A stretch of 64,000 nt of DNA from Hymenobacter sp. BT730 (GTDB taxonomy: Bacteria > Bacteroidota > Bacteroidia > Cytophagales > Hymenobacteraceae), in assembly GCF_030542105.1 (NCBI RefSeq), contig NZ_JAUOFB010000001.1, positions 248,001 to 312,000 on the forward strand, written 5' to 3'. The number at the start of each line of letters is the position of its first letter. Within the stretch, counting starts at the first letter, position 1. This document shows, piece after piece, positions 15,537 to 24,588 of this stretch. Under the pieces are notes generated by a model that did no database searches, was not told the origin of the DNA, and saw only the letters and a list, made by a program, of their open reading frames with translations. The translations under genes and the position numbers were made by a program.

Positions 15537-16934
15537 CTATTGCGGCTGCGCAACCCGGCCTGGCACCGGCACGGCGGCCTGCTCGTCAGCCCAGGAATGC
15601 TCGATTTCCTCCAGCGTGCGGCCCTTGGTTTCCGGCACCGCCTTCCACACGAAAACGAACGTCAGCGCCGACAGCGCCATAAATACCCAGAAGGTGTAGG
15701 CACTGCCGATGGACTGCAACAGAATGGGGAAGAACTGGGAGACGAGGTACACCGAAACCCACAGGGCGCCCAGGCACAGCGACATGGCCAGGCCCCGGGT
15801 GCGGTTGGGGAATATCTCGGCGATGATGACAAAAGCCAGCGGCCCCAGCGAAACCGCGAAAAAGGCGATATACGCCAGGATAAATACTAACACCACGTAG
15901 CCCCGGACCATCTCCAGGTAAAAAGCCCCGCCGATAATGAGCAGGCACACGGCCATGCCCGCCGAGCCCACCAGCAGAAGGCCCTTGCGGCCCCACTTAT
16001 CCACGTACTTGATGGCCACGATGGTAAAGAGCAGGTTGACGGTGCCCACCAGGATGGTTTGCAGCAGGGCGGAGTCCGAGCCGTCGCCGGTTGACTTGAA
16101 AATCTCCGGAGCGTAGTACATAATGGCGTTGATGCCGGTAATCTGCGACAGCACGGCCAGCACCAGCCCAATAACCAGGGGCTTGCGCAGGGCCGGTCCA
16201 AATAACTCACCCAGCGTGCCCGACTCCTCCGACAGTGCGCTGGTAATCTGGGCCAGCTCCACCCGGGCCTGCTCCTCGCCGTTGATTCTGGTCAGGATAG
16301 CCAGCGGCTCGGCCACATAGCCCTGCTTGGCCAGCCACCGGGGGCTTTCCGGCACGAAGAAGAGCAGCACCATGAACACGACCGACGGGATGATGCCCGA
16401 TCCGAACATCCAGCGCCAGCCCACGCTGATGTTCCAGGCTTCGTCGTAGAGCCCGGCAATGCCGGCATTCACGAAGTAGATGAGGAGAATACCGGTTACA
16501 ATGCCGAGCTGGTTGATGGACACCAGGCGGCCCCGGATGGCGGCCGGGGCAATTTCGGTGATGTACATTGGCGCCAGGATGGACGCAATGCCAATGCCCA
16601 ATCCCCCTACCAGCCGGAACGCCACAAACCACGTCAGATCCGGCGGCATAGCGGTGCCGATGGAGGACACGGCAAACAGGATGGCTGAGAGCATCAGCAC
16701 TTTCTTGCGGCCGATCCGGTCACTGAGCGCGCCCGCAAAGAGGGCCCCCACCATGCAGCCAACAATAGCGCAGGAGGCTATCCAGCCCATCATGGCTGGG
16801 GAGAGGTGGTAGTTGGCCTGCAGAAAGCCGATGGCCCCGGCAATGACGGCGGTATCGTACCCGAAAAGCAGCCCACCTACGGCGGCGACCATCGTGATGC
16901 GGTATACAAACCAGTTATTTATGGTCTTTTCCAT
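15537..16934 (-). CDS. MFS sugar porter (XylE/GLUT family)
   Basis: This inner-membrane carrier brings a monosaccharide into the cytoplasm, probably by proton symport. The 465 residues carry the full sugar-porter signature: GGLLFGYDTAVIAGAIGFL in helix 1, DRIGRKK in the helix 2-3 loop, PMYITEIAPAAIRGRLVSIN near helix 4-5, PESPRWLA at the central loop, GINAIMYYAPEIF in helix 7, and NRTRGLAMS and VPETKGRTLEEIE towards the end. Twelve hydrophobic helices fit. It starts 5 bp after the mannose-6-phosphate isomerase-like gene, so they are surely co-transcribed. This indicates that the locus releases a free sugar that is then phosphorylated by the ROK kinase. Confidence 0.93.
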   Translation of the reverse strand: MEKTINNWFVYRITMVAAVGGLLFGYDTAVIAGAIGFLQANYHLSPAMMGWIASCAIVGCMVGALFAGALSDRIGRKKVLMLSAILFAVSSIGTAMPPDLTWFVAFRLVGGLGIGIASILAPMYITEIAPAAIRGRLVSINQLGIVTGILLIYFVNAGIAGLYDEAWNISVGWRWMFGSGIIPSVVFMVLLFFVPESPRWLAKQGYVAEPLAILTRINGEEQARVELAQITSALSEESGTLGELFGPALRKPLVIGLVLAVLSQITGINAIMYYAPEIFKSTGDGSDSALLQTILVGTVNLLFTIVAIKYVDKWGRKGLLLVGSAGMAVCLLIIGGAFYLEMVRGYVVLVFILAYIAFFAVSLGPLAFVIIAEIFPNRTRGLAMSLCLGALWVSVYLVSQFFPILLQSIGSAYTFWVFMALSALTFVFVWKAVPETKGRTLEEIEHSWADEQAAVPVPGRVAQPQ

Positions 16935-16939
16935 GGGCC

Positions 16940-18730
16940 CTAGTTGTTTAGAATGGAATACTTAGCACTAAAGCGAATTGGGGTGCGGACGTACGCTTTC
17001 AGCGTCGCGCACTCCTGTCCTTCCCCGGCGCCGTAGGGCCGGATGGAGTAGGCCCCCACCGCAGCCGGCACGATAAACGTTTCGGCATAGTGCACCACGA
17101 AGGGCGCGAAGGCGTGGGTGGGGCTTTCCACAATGGCTTCGGCGCCTTCTACAAGGTTCAGCACATTCACTACCCCTTGGGTATCGTGCGGCACAGTTTT
17201 GCTGAACCAGTGCCGACGAGTTTCGATGAAGGAGCCCTCGTGCAGGCCGGTGCGCTCTTCGCGCCACCCGTCGCCGGCCCCCACGGGCTTCACCTGGTTG
17301 ATGATGTTATCCTGCGTCCACTGCGTCGTGCGGTCCCACTGAATCACCTGCTTGCCGTGCTCCAGGGAGATAGGGCGCGGCTTGCCGTCCAGGCCCATAC
17401 GATTCCAGTCCCAGAGCTTGAAGGTGAAGATGTAGGGCGTGGCGCTGATTTCAAGCACCACGCTGTTGGCCCCGGAGCAATGCACCGTGCCCGCTGGTAT
17501 GAGGACGTGGTCGTGCTTTTTAATGGGCCATTTCTCCACGTGGTTTTCGGCCTCGAAGGTCTGTCCCTGGGTTTGGGCAGCCTCCAGCTCCTGCATCATG
17601 CGCTCGGGCACCACGTCTTCCTTTAGGCCCAGGTATACAAAGGCATCCGCCTTGGCTTCGAGCATGTAGTAGCTCTCATCCTGGGTGTAGGGCATGCCGA
17701 ACTTCTCCTGTATGTATTCCGTGAGCGGGTGCACCTGCAGGCTGAGGTTGCCGCCCTCCATGGTATCGAGAAAGTCGAAACGGATGGGGAACTCATCCCC
17801 GAAGGCCTCGAATACCTCTTCACCCAGCAGCTCACGGGGGTGGGAGAAAACCAGTTCGAGGGCGGGCAGCTCTACGGCGTGCTCCCCAAACCGGTAGAGC
17901 AGGCTGTTTTCCTCCGGTACGCAGTCGAACCCCCAGGCGAAGTTGTGCTCGGTGCGGTCCAGGTCACAGACGTCTTTCAGCCACTGTCCCCCCCAAGGGC
18001 CGGGGTCGAAAAAGGGCACTACCCGGAAGGGTCGGGCGACGGTCTGCTGCAGGGCGTCGCGGAGGGCGGCACCGGTAATGAGCTTGGGTACTGCCGGCAC
18101 GGTAGTGTCCAGTACATAATCCCATTTGTCCATCAGGGTCTTCTTGTGCCGGTCACACACCCGCCAGTCCACAAAAAAGGCCCGCTTGTACAGGTAGGCA
18201 AAGCTTTCCCGGCGGTTGGGCACGCCCAAGCTACCTACCTCCCCGCGGCGGAAGCGGAGCTGAATTTCCCAGCGTGGCATATCGGCATACACGAGCAGGT
18301 CGGGCGCGGAAGCCAGGAAGCTGGCACCGGTTCCAACAACCAGAGTAACTCCCGGTGCCGCGCGCTCCATTTCCGCCCGCGCCGCCTGCTGCTTTTGCGG
18401 GTCAAAGAAGCCCAGCAGCGGCAGCGGCGCCATATACCCGAAAACCGGGTCGTCGGTCACAAATTCTTTTACCAGCTCATTTATCTGCTTTTCCGATTTG
18501 AGGGTGGTGTGGGCCTCGACGGTGAGCACTGGTCGGAGCACCGCGGCCAGCTGCGCGAGTACCTCTACCGAGTCGACGCCGTGGTAGCACTCTACCACCA
18601 CTACGGCCCGCTCCAGAGGTTTTTCAGCCAGGCGGGACGCAATGGTTTCGGCAAGGGCAGCCCAGCCCGCCACGCAGCGGTGGCCTTCTATGCGTATCTC
18701 AGGAAACTTATCGTAGTTCGATTTTTTCAA
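16940..18730 (-). CDS. Class I mannose-6-phosphate isomerase with kinase-like N-terminal domain
   Basis: It likely interconverts mannose 6-phosphate and fructose 6-phosphate. The 596 residues are nearly twice a simple ManA. The C-terminal ~340 residues hold the metal-binding cupin motifs: Gln and His in LSLQVHPLTEYI, Glu in DESYYMLEA, and His in LIPAGTVHCSGANSVV. The N-terminal ~240 residues resemble a nucleoside/uridine-kinase fold (VVVVECYHGVDSVEVLAQLA where a P-loop would be; LVYADMPRWEIQLRF and ESFAYLYKRAFFVDW later), but no Walker A Gly-Lys-Ser/Thr is present, so it is probably not an active kinase. The start is a TTG at 18730; no in-frame ATG precedes it after the ROK stop. The ROK gene ends 6 bp upstream and the MFS gene begins 5 bp downstream. 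Confidence 0.88.
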   Translation of the reverse strand: MKKSNYDKFPEIRIEGHRCVAGWAALAETIASRLAEKPLERAVVVVECYHGVDSVEVLAQLAAVLRPVLTVEAHTTLKSEKQINELVKEFVTDDPVFGYMAPLPLLGFFDPQKQQAARAEMERAAPGVTLVVGTGASFLASAPDLLVYADMPRWEIQLRFRRGEVGSLGVPNRRESFAYLYKRAFFVDWRVCDRHKKTLMDKWDYVLDTTVPAVPKLITGAALRDALQQTVARPFRVVPFFDPGPWGGQWLKDVCDLDRTEHNFAWGFDCVPEENSLLYRFGEHAVELPALELVFSHPRELLGEEVFEAFGDEFPIRFDFLDTMEGGNLSLQVHPLTEYIQEKFGMPYTQDESYYMLEAKADAFVYLGLKEDVVPERMMQELEAAQTQGQTFEAENHVEKWPIKKHDHVLIPAGTVHCSGANSVVLEISATPYIFTFKLWDWNRMGLDGKPRPISLEHGKQVIQWDRTTQWTQDNIINQVKPVGAGDGWREERTGLHEGSFIETRRHWFSKTVPHDTQGVVNVLNLVEGAEAIVESPTHAFAPFVVHYAETFIVPAAVGAYSIRPYGAGEGQECATLKAYVRTPIRFSAKYSILNN

Positions 18731-18736
18731 AACAGC

Positions 18737-19687
18737 TTAGTTTTGGTGATTCACTAAATAGGCGGCTCCCAGCAGGGCAGCACTGGCAAAAGATGACGCG
18801 GGCCTTACTTCCACCCGGCCCCAAGGTGTCCAGGCAAAAGCATCGATCTTGGCCTGCAGGTAGGGCACGATGTAGGCCCCACTGCCCATAATACCCCCGC
18901 CTAAAAGCAGCACTTCGGGGTCGTAGGCGTGAATCAGGTTGATGGCGCCGGCTGCCCACACATCCAGGCACTGGTCGCGCAGCTGCCGGGCCAGGGCATC
19001 CCCCTTTTCTGCGCAGCGAAACAGAGTGGCAAAGTCAATCTGCGGCTCCACCCGAAGTTGGCTGCAGTGGTATTCAGCGTGGCTTCTCACCTTTTCCCCG
19101 AGGCTCCAGCTTGAGGACTCCGCTTCCACGCAGCCGATGTTGCCGCAGTTGCAGGCCGCACCCTGCACGTTGATGGTGAAGTGCCCGCCGAGGCATCCAG
19201 CCTGAAAATGCCGACCCCGCAGCAGCCGGCCTTCGATGATGGCGGAGGAGCCTACACCGGTGCCCAGCGTCATTAGCACCACGTCGTCGAGGCCACGGGC
19301 CGCGCCGTACTGCCACTCCCCTACCAGCGCAGCGCGGGCGTCGTTTTCCAAGATAATGGGCAGGCCCCAGGCCTCTCGGGCCCATGCAGGTAGGTCAAGC
19401 TCAGGGGCATCAGCGTACTTCTTGTCGATGGACAGCACCTTCTTTTGCACGCTGTCCACGATGCCAGGAATGGCGACGCCCACGCCCGTTAGCTGCTGGC
19501 GGGACATGGCCTGCTCCGCTAGTAAGGCATCAACCGCCTGCCTGATGTAAGGCAGCCGGCCCGCCAGCCCCTGGGCCGAATGGGCAGCTAGCTGGCTGCT
19601 GGCCAGCAGCCGCCCAGCCTGCACCAAGCCCAATTTGATGGTGGTGCCTCCCAAGTCCATCGTAATAGCGCAGTGTTCTGCATTCAT
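18737..19687 (-). CDS. ROK-family sugar kinase
   Basis: It phosphorylates a free hexose with ATP in the cytoplasm. I use the ATG at 19687 (316 residues), not the TTG two codons earlier. The ATP-binding motif MDLGGTTIKLG opens the protein. The catalytic Asp lies in ILENDARAALVGEWQYGAARG, with LGTGVGSSAII after it. The ROK zinc site is intact: His in GGHFTI and three cysteines in CNCGNIGCVE. No N-terminal DNA-binding domain is present, so this is a kinase and not a ROK repressor. SusD ends 13 bp upstream and the mannose-6-phosphate isomerase begins 6 bp downstream, which favours mannose or glucose as substrate; fructose is possible. Confidence 0.9.
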   Translation of the reverse strand: MNAEHCAITMDLGGTTIKLGLVQAGRLLASSQLAAHSAQGLAGRLPYIRQAVDALLAEQAMSRQQLTGVGVAIPGIVDSVQKKVLSIDKKYADAPELDLPAWAREAWGLPIILENDARAALVGEWQYGAARGLDDVVLMTLGTGVGSSAIIEGRLLRGRHFQAGCLGGHFTINVQGAACNCGNIGCVEAESSSWSLGEKVRSHAEYHCSQLRVEPQIDFATLFRCAEKGDALARQLRDQCLDVWAAGAINLIHAYDPEVLLLGGGIMGSGAYIVPYLQAKIDAFAWTPWGRVEVRPASSFASAALLGAAYLVNHQN

Positions 19688-19699
19688 GGGCAAGGGCGC

Positions 19700-21181
19700 T
19701 TAATAGCCGTTCTGCGGCAGGTTTGGATTCAGGTCCCGCTCCCGCTGCGGAATCGGGAAGAGATAGTGCTTGGCGCTGGGCACCACGCCGGGCTTAGCCA
19801 GCGGTACCAGTGTTTCAAGCGTTTTGGTGCGGGCTAGATCAAACCAGCGGTGGCCTTCCCCCACAAACTCCAGCGCTCTTTCTTTCAGAATGGCCGCGCG
19901 CAGCTGCTCTTGAGATAGATTCTCGTAATCCGGCACGGTGGTCCGGTAGGTGGTGCCATCAAAGCGGGCCCGCTTGCGCACCATATTGAGGTACTGATGG
20001 GCTTCAGCGGAGGCGTTCAGCTCATTGCTGGCCTCAGCGTATATCAGCAGCACCTCCGAGTAACGCATCAGCGGGTAGTCGTTGGCGCTGCCGTTTCCTT
20101 TGGGCTCGGCGGCCCGGTCCCAGTATTTCTGGATGTAGGGCCGAATGGGCGTCACCACGCCGCTGCGGTTAGTATACTGGGTTAGGAACGTTACCTCCCG
20201 GCGCCGGTCGTTGAAGTCAAAGGAATTGTAGAGGTACAACGTCGGTACTTGCCAGCCCTGCGCATTCTCCACGCCCTCGGCGCTCAGCTCTGTGGGCAGC
20301 AGCCGCACCTGAAACTGGCCCACTTCCCAGAAGCTGATGGCCCCACCCTGGTCGCCGAAACCGACTGAGAAAATGGCTTCTTTGCCGTTGCGGTTGACAA
20401 GCTTAAATACATCAGCAAAGTCTTCCCACAGCGCATAGTTGTTGGAGTCGATAACTTCCTTGGCCTTTTGGGCCGCATTGGTCCAGTCCTTCCGGGTTAA
20501 GTATACTTTGGACAGCAGCGCCTTGGCTGCTCCCTGGGTGGCTCGGCCCTTGCCGTCGCCCGAGGGGTAGCTCACAGGCAGGGCTTCGGCCGCCTTCAGG
20601 TCCGTGATGATCTGGGCGTATATCTCGTCGGCAGTAGCTACCGGGGGCGTCAGGGGCTCCACCTCCTTGGTCAGCAGCGGTATACTGCCAAACATACGCA
20701 CCATATCGAAGTAAAGCAGACCACGCAGGAAGTGCGCTTCGTTGAGCAGCCGGGCCTTGAGGTTGGGCTCCATTTCAATGCCTGGAATGCGCTCCAGGGC
20801 AATGTTGGCCACGGTTATGGCTTTGTAATGCATGGCCCAGATTTCCAGCAACGCCGCGTTTTGCGGACCGTGGGAAAACGTAGCCACCTGGTCGAGGTCC
20901 GGGGAAAAGACATTCTGGTTCAGCATCTCATCCGAGGCCAGGCCCGCCGTCACCCAGAAGGTGCTGTGATAGACCCCGGCCGTGGAGCCAGTACTCGTGG
21001 AGTTCAGGTAGCCGTAAATGGCGTTGACGGCCGCCACGGCATCATCCCCGTTTTTGTAGAAGTTGGTGACGGCCACGAAGTTCTTGGGGTCTTCTTCCAG
21101 AAAATCCTGGCAGGAAGAGGCCATGAACACCACCAACAGGGCCAGGCCCGCTTTGCTTATGAATTTAGAATTGAATCTCAT
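19700..21181 (-). CDS. SusD/RagB-family glycan-binding lipoprotein
   Basis: SusD-type lipoproteins sit on the outer face of the outer membrane and close over the SusC pore to capture oligosaccharides. With the ATG at 21181 the product has 493 residues and a lipoprotein signal (AGLALLVVFMASSCQDFLEE, Cys at 24). Typical features are the N-terminal TPR-like helices (NFYKNGDDAVAAVNAIYGYL, LNEAHFLRGLLYFDMVRMFG, AKALLSKVYLTRKDW) and the C-terminal RagB/SusD part (YSEVLLIYAEASNELNASAE, LKERALEFVGEGHRWFDLAR, LFPIPQRERDLNPNLPQNGY). It begins 17 bp after the susC stop, the standard pairing. A TTG at 21202 in the same frame would overlap susC and is not preferred. Confidence 0.94.
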   Translation of the reverse strand: MRFNSKFISKAGLALLVVFMASSCQDFLEEDPKNFVAVTNFYKNGDDAVAAVNAIYGYLNSTSTGSTAGVYHSTFWVTAGLASDEMLNQNVFSPDLDQVATFSHGPQNAALLEIWAMHYKAITVANIALERIPGIEMEPNLKARLLNEAHFLRGLLYFDMVRMFGSIPLLTKEVEPLTPPVATADEIYAQIITDLKAAEALPVSYPSGDGKGRATQGAAKALLSKVYLTRKDWTNAAQKAKEVIDSNNYALWEDFADVFKLVNRNGKEAIFSVGFGDQGGAISFWEVGQFQVRLLPTELSAEGVENAQGWQVPTLYLYNSFDFNDRRREVTFLTQYTNRSGVVTPIRPYIQKYWDRAAEPKGNGSANDYPLMRYSEVLLIYAEASNELNASAEAHQYLNMVRKRARFDGTTYRTTVPDYENLSQEQLRAAILKERALEFVGEGHRWFDLARTKTLETLVPLAKPGVVPSAKHYLFPIPQRERDLNPNLPQNGY

Positions 21182-21198
21182 AGGGAGTGTTCTTGATA

Positions 21199-24100
21199 TC
21201 AAAACCCGATATTTAAGCCCACCAGGTAGGTTTTTGCCTGCGGGTAACCGCCACGATCCACGCCAATGACGGCGGTGTTCTGGCCAAATGTGTTGGCTTC
21301 CGGGTCATAGCCGGAGTAGTTGGTGCGCGTCCACAGGTTGGTGGCACTGGCGTAAATCCGCAGGCTTTTGACCCGGGCTTTCTGCGTCAGGGAAGCCGGC
21401 ACCCGGTAGCCCAAACTCACGTTTTTCAGGCGCAGGTAGGAGGCGTCTTCCACGATGTTGGAGGAAAAAATGCCGTTGTCGAGGCTGCCCGCGGCTAGGG
21501 CTCGGGGATATTTGGTACTGGGGTTGCTGGGCGTCCACCGGTCGAGGGCGGCGCTGGCCAGCACGTTGTTCTGCCCGTTGAAATTCTGCAGGTCAAACAG
21601 GTTGAGGTTGGCCATCCGGTTGCCCTGCGAACCCTGGAAGAAAATGCTCAGGTCGAAATTGAAAAAGGAGAAGTTGTTGGTGAAAGCCCAGGTGAAATCG
21701 GGCTGGGCGCTGCCCAGAATGGTGCGGTCCTTCTCGTCAATGACGCCGTCGCCGTTAAGGTCGCGGTACTTCCGGTCGCCGGCGCGGGCGCGGGAGGCGG
21801 GATTGGAAGAAGTCGCTTCCTGGCCTTTCAGCACCGGACTAGAGCTGGCTTCCTCATCGGACTGGAAAATGCCATCAAACTGGTAGCCGTAAAAAGTGCC
21901 GACCGGCTCGCCTACCCGCAGCAGCGTGCCACCGCCCAGGAAAATATCGGTTTCACTGTTCAGGTTGGTAACCTCATTGCGGTTGACGGAGAAGTTTAAT
22001 GCCGTGCTCCAGTCCAGCTTGCCCTTCACATTGGTCGTGCGGATATCCAGCTCCACCCCCCGGTTCTGGATGTTGCCCACGTTCAGGACTGTGGAGTTGA
22101 AACCGGAGGTGTAGGGAACCGGGGTGGATAGCAACAGGTCGGAGGTCTTCTTCTGGTAGATGTCGGCCGTAATGGCTACCCGATTATTCCAGAAAGCGGC
22201 ATCCGCGCCCAGGTCCAACTGGGCCGTGGTTTCCCACTTCAGGTTCTTGTTGGCGAAGGTGAGCGGCTCGCGGCCGGTGTATACTTCTGTGCCGTTGAAG
22301 ACTCCCTGCCCATAAGCGCCCACCAGCGACAGCGACTGATAGGGCGGAATGGCCTGGTTGCCAATGATGCCGTAGCTGGTGCGCAGCTTCAGCTCCGAAA
22401 TGAAGGCCCACTGCTTCATAAAGTCCTCGTCAGACAGCCGCCAGGCCACCGCCCCTGAGGGAAAAAATCCGTACTGCTTGCCGGCGGCAAACTTCGAGGA
22501 GCCATCGACCCGGCCGGTGGCCGTAAACAGGAAGCGGTCAAAGAGCGTGTAGTTGACCCGGCCCAGGTAGGAGACCATGCTCCACCGCGACTCTCCGTTG
22601 AACGGCTTCTGCGGCAACAGGCCGGCCGAGATGTCGTGGTAGCCAGTGCGGGCATCCGGAAAGTCAAAAGCGTACACCAGTAGGCTTTCGTTGTTGAACT
22701 CCTGCAGGGTATAGCCCAGCAGGAAGTCAAGCGCGTGGTTTGCACTGATCACGGGCTTGTAAGTCAGCGTGTTCTCGTTAAGCCAAGTCAGCCCCGAGAT
22801 GGTACCGATGGAGGCCTCCCCTTTGCTGGCCTGGGTACGCTTCAGGAAATTGGGCCCAAAGGCGTTTTCCCGCGAGGAAAATGCGTCGATGCCGAAGCTG
22901 GTCCGCACCTCCAGGTTCGGCAGGATCTTATAGCGGGCATAGGCGTTGCCCAGAATCCGGGAGTTGACGCCGTAAGAGTTAAACTCGTTGACGTCCGCCA
23001 CCGGGTTGCCCAGCGTCTTGCCCAGGTAGCTGCCCCCGCGGTTCTCAAAGGTGTAGCCGCCGGGCCCGTCCGCGTTATACACGGGCAGAATGGGATTGAA
23101 CAGCAGCGCGGCGGTGGTGACGCCGGGCACAATCGTTTCCGTAGTCGTCAAAACGCCGGAGGAGGCTATGCGGGCGTAGCTCACACTGTTGCCCACCGTT
23201 AGCTTTGGACTCAGCTCACGGTCCAAGTTGGCCCGGAAAGAAAAGCGCTTAAAGTCGGAGTTGCGGATAATGCCATCCTGACCGAAATAGCCGCCCGTAA
23301 TGGCGTACTTGGTTTTGTCGTCGCCGCCGGCAAAGGAAAGCTGGTAACTGGCGATGGGAGCCGTCCGGAAGATTTCTTTTTGCCAGTCGGTGCCCGCTCC
23401 CAGGCTTGCCGGGTTATTATAGAGGGGGGTCTGGTTGGCGTTGAATTTCGCTTCGTTCACCAGATTGGCAAACTGGGTGGCATCCAACACCTTCAGCTTG
23501 TTGGCCACCTGCTGCGTTCCGCGGTAGGCATCGACCGTAACGGTGCCCGTGCCAGACTTGCCCCGCTTGGTGGTTACCAGCACCACCCCATTGGCCCCGC
23601 GGGCGCCGTAGATGGCTGTGGCTGAGGCATCCTTCAGCACCTCAATCGATTCAATGTCGTTTGGATTGATGGTGGAGAGGGCGCTGATGCGGGGGCCTAG
23701 GTTGACGCCTACCGACATGTCGTTGGCATCACTGCTTACCAGCATCCCGTCTATGACATAGAGGGGCTCGTTGCCGGCGTTGATAGAGCTGGTACCCCGA
23801 ATGCGGATAGAGGCCTCGGAGCCGGGCTGACCCGAGGTCTGCGTGACCTGCACGCCGGCGGCCCGCCCCTGCAGGGCCTGGTCGAAAGAGGTGGAGGGCG
23901 TAGCTAACAGCTCCTCCGATTTGATGGATGCGACGGAGCCTGTCAGGTCGCTTTTCTTGGTAGTGCCGTAGCCGATGACTACTACCTGGGAGAGCTGCTG
24001 GACGTTGGGCTTCAGCACTACCGACACTGTGCTCTGGTTTTTAACCGGCACCTCTTGAGTAGTGTAGCTTAGGTAGGAGAAAACAAGCACTGTTTCCTCC

Positions 24101-24354
24101 CCGCCGGGGATGGTGAGCTTATATTGCCCCTCGGCATTGGTGGTGGTGCCCTGGTTCCGGCCCTTAATGCTGACGCTGACCCCAATTAAGGCTTCGTTGC
24201 CGTCGCTGGACGTTACCTTTCCCTGGATTACCCGCTCAGCGGGCGCCTGCAGAAGGGTTGGCTGAACAGCAGCTTCTACCCTACCCAAGCTTAGGCAGCC
24301 AGTCATGATTGCAGTCAACTGCAGAGCGAGGTGTCGGTTTCTAAGGGTGGTCAT
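21199..24354 (-). CDS. SusC/RagA-family TonB-dependent outer-membrane transporter
   Basis: It imports oligosaccharides across the outer membrane using TonB energy, together with the SusD lipoprotein encoded next. The 1051 residues comprise an N-terminal signal region, a carboxypeptidase-regulatory-like domain (IQGKVTSSDGNEALIGVSVS, about 43-62, to VSVVLKPN near 113), a plug (GTTKKSDLTGSVASIKSEEL, about 130-149; DQALQGRAAGVQVTQTSGQP; SIRIRGTSSINAGNEPLYVI; VLKDASATAIYGARGANGVV) and a ~750-residue barrel with SusC hallmarks (FFQGSQGNRMANLNLFD) ending in GLNIGF. No STN domain precedes the plug, so it is not itself the partner of a FecR sensor; the GntR regulator upstream is the likely control. 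Confidence 0.95.
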   Translation of the reverse strand: MTTLRNRHLALQLTAIMTGCLSLGRVEAAVQPTLLQAPAERVIQGKVTSSDGNEALIGVSVSIKGRNQGTTTNAEGQYKLTIPGGEETVLVFSYLSYTTQEVPVKNQSTVSVVLKPNVQQLSQVVVIGYGTTKKSDLTGSVASIKSEELLATPSTSFDQALQGRAAGVQVTQTSGQPGSEASIRIRGTSSINAGNEPLYVIDGMLVSSDANDMSVGVNLGPRISALSTINPNDIESIEVLKDASATAIYGARGANGVVLVTTKRGKSGTGTVTVDAYRGTQQVANKLKVLDATQFANLVNEAKFNANQTPLYNNPASLGAGTDWQKEIFRTAPIASYQLSFAGGDDKTKYAITGGYFGQDGIIRNSDFKRFSFRANLDRELSPKLTVGNSVSYARIASSGVLTTTETIVPGVTTAALLFNPILPVYNADGPGGYTFENRGGSYLGKTLGNPVADVNEFNSYGVNSRILGNAYARYKILPNLEVRTSFGIDAFSSRENAFGPNFLKRTQASKGEASIGTISGLTWLNENTLTYKPVISANHALDFLLGYTLQEFNNESLLVYAFDFPDARTGYHDISAGLLPQKPFNGESRWSMVSYLGRVNYTLFDRFLFTATGRVDGSSKFAAGKQYGFFPSGAVAWRLSDEDFMKQWAFISELKLRTSYGIIGNQAIPPYQSLSLVGAYGQGVFNGTEVYTGREPLTFANKNLKWETTAQLDLGADAAFWNNRVAITADIYQKKTSDLLLSTPVPYTSGFNSTVLNVGNIQNRGVELDIRTTNVKGKLDWSTALNFSVNRNEVTNLNSETDIFLGGGTLLRVGEPVGTFYGYQFDGIFQSDEEASSSPVLKGQEATSSNPASRARAGDRKYRDLNGDGVIDEKDRTILGSAQPDFTWAFTNNFSFFNFDLSIFFQGSQGNRMANLNLFDLQNFNGQNNVLASAALDRWTPSNPSTKYPRALAAGSLDNGIFSSNIVEDASYLRLKNVSLGYRVPASLTQKARVKSLRIYASATNLWTRTNYSGYDPEANTFGQNTAVIGVDRGGYPQAKTYLVGLNIGF

Positions 24355-24399
24355 ATACCGGAATCAGAAAGGCACGAGTCAAAAGGCAAAAAATACGTC

Positions 24400-24439
24400 A
24401 TGTCCATATGTTCATACATATGCATATATAGTTGGACAT
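24400..24439. promoter_or_regulatory. Candidate GntR operator in front of susC
   Basis: Arms ATGTCCA (24400-24406) and TGGACAT (24433-24439) enclose the palindrome-rich CATATGTTCATACATATG. On the minus strand it reads TATGTATGAACAT, a half-site that recurs with one change upstream of the GntR gene. It lies 46-85 bp before the susC start. Confidence 0.5.
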
Positions 24440-24588
24440 CTGTCATTTATTGAAGTCAGGGCTCCATTATGGTGGCCTATCAGGTTGAGATGTTTACTGA
24501 AACAGACTAGACCAATTGTTACCGGAATCGATTGCGGGTGGCAGTCTAGATGTTTTTTTAGCCGTAGTTGAAACAAACTGCCAGCGAA

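Noticed and set aside
17729..18757. A long (342-codon) frame antisense to the mannose-6-phosphate isomerase gene
   Set aside because: It is a typical shadow of a GC-rich gene; the sense strand has full domain support while this frame has none.
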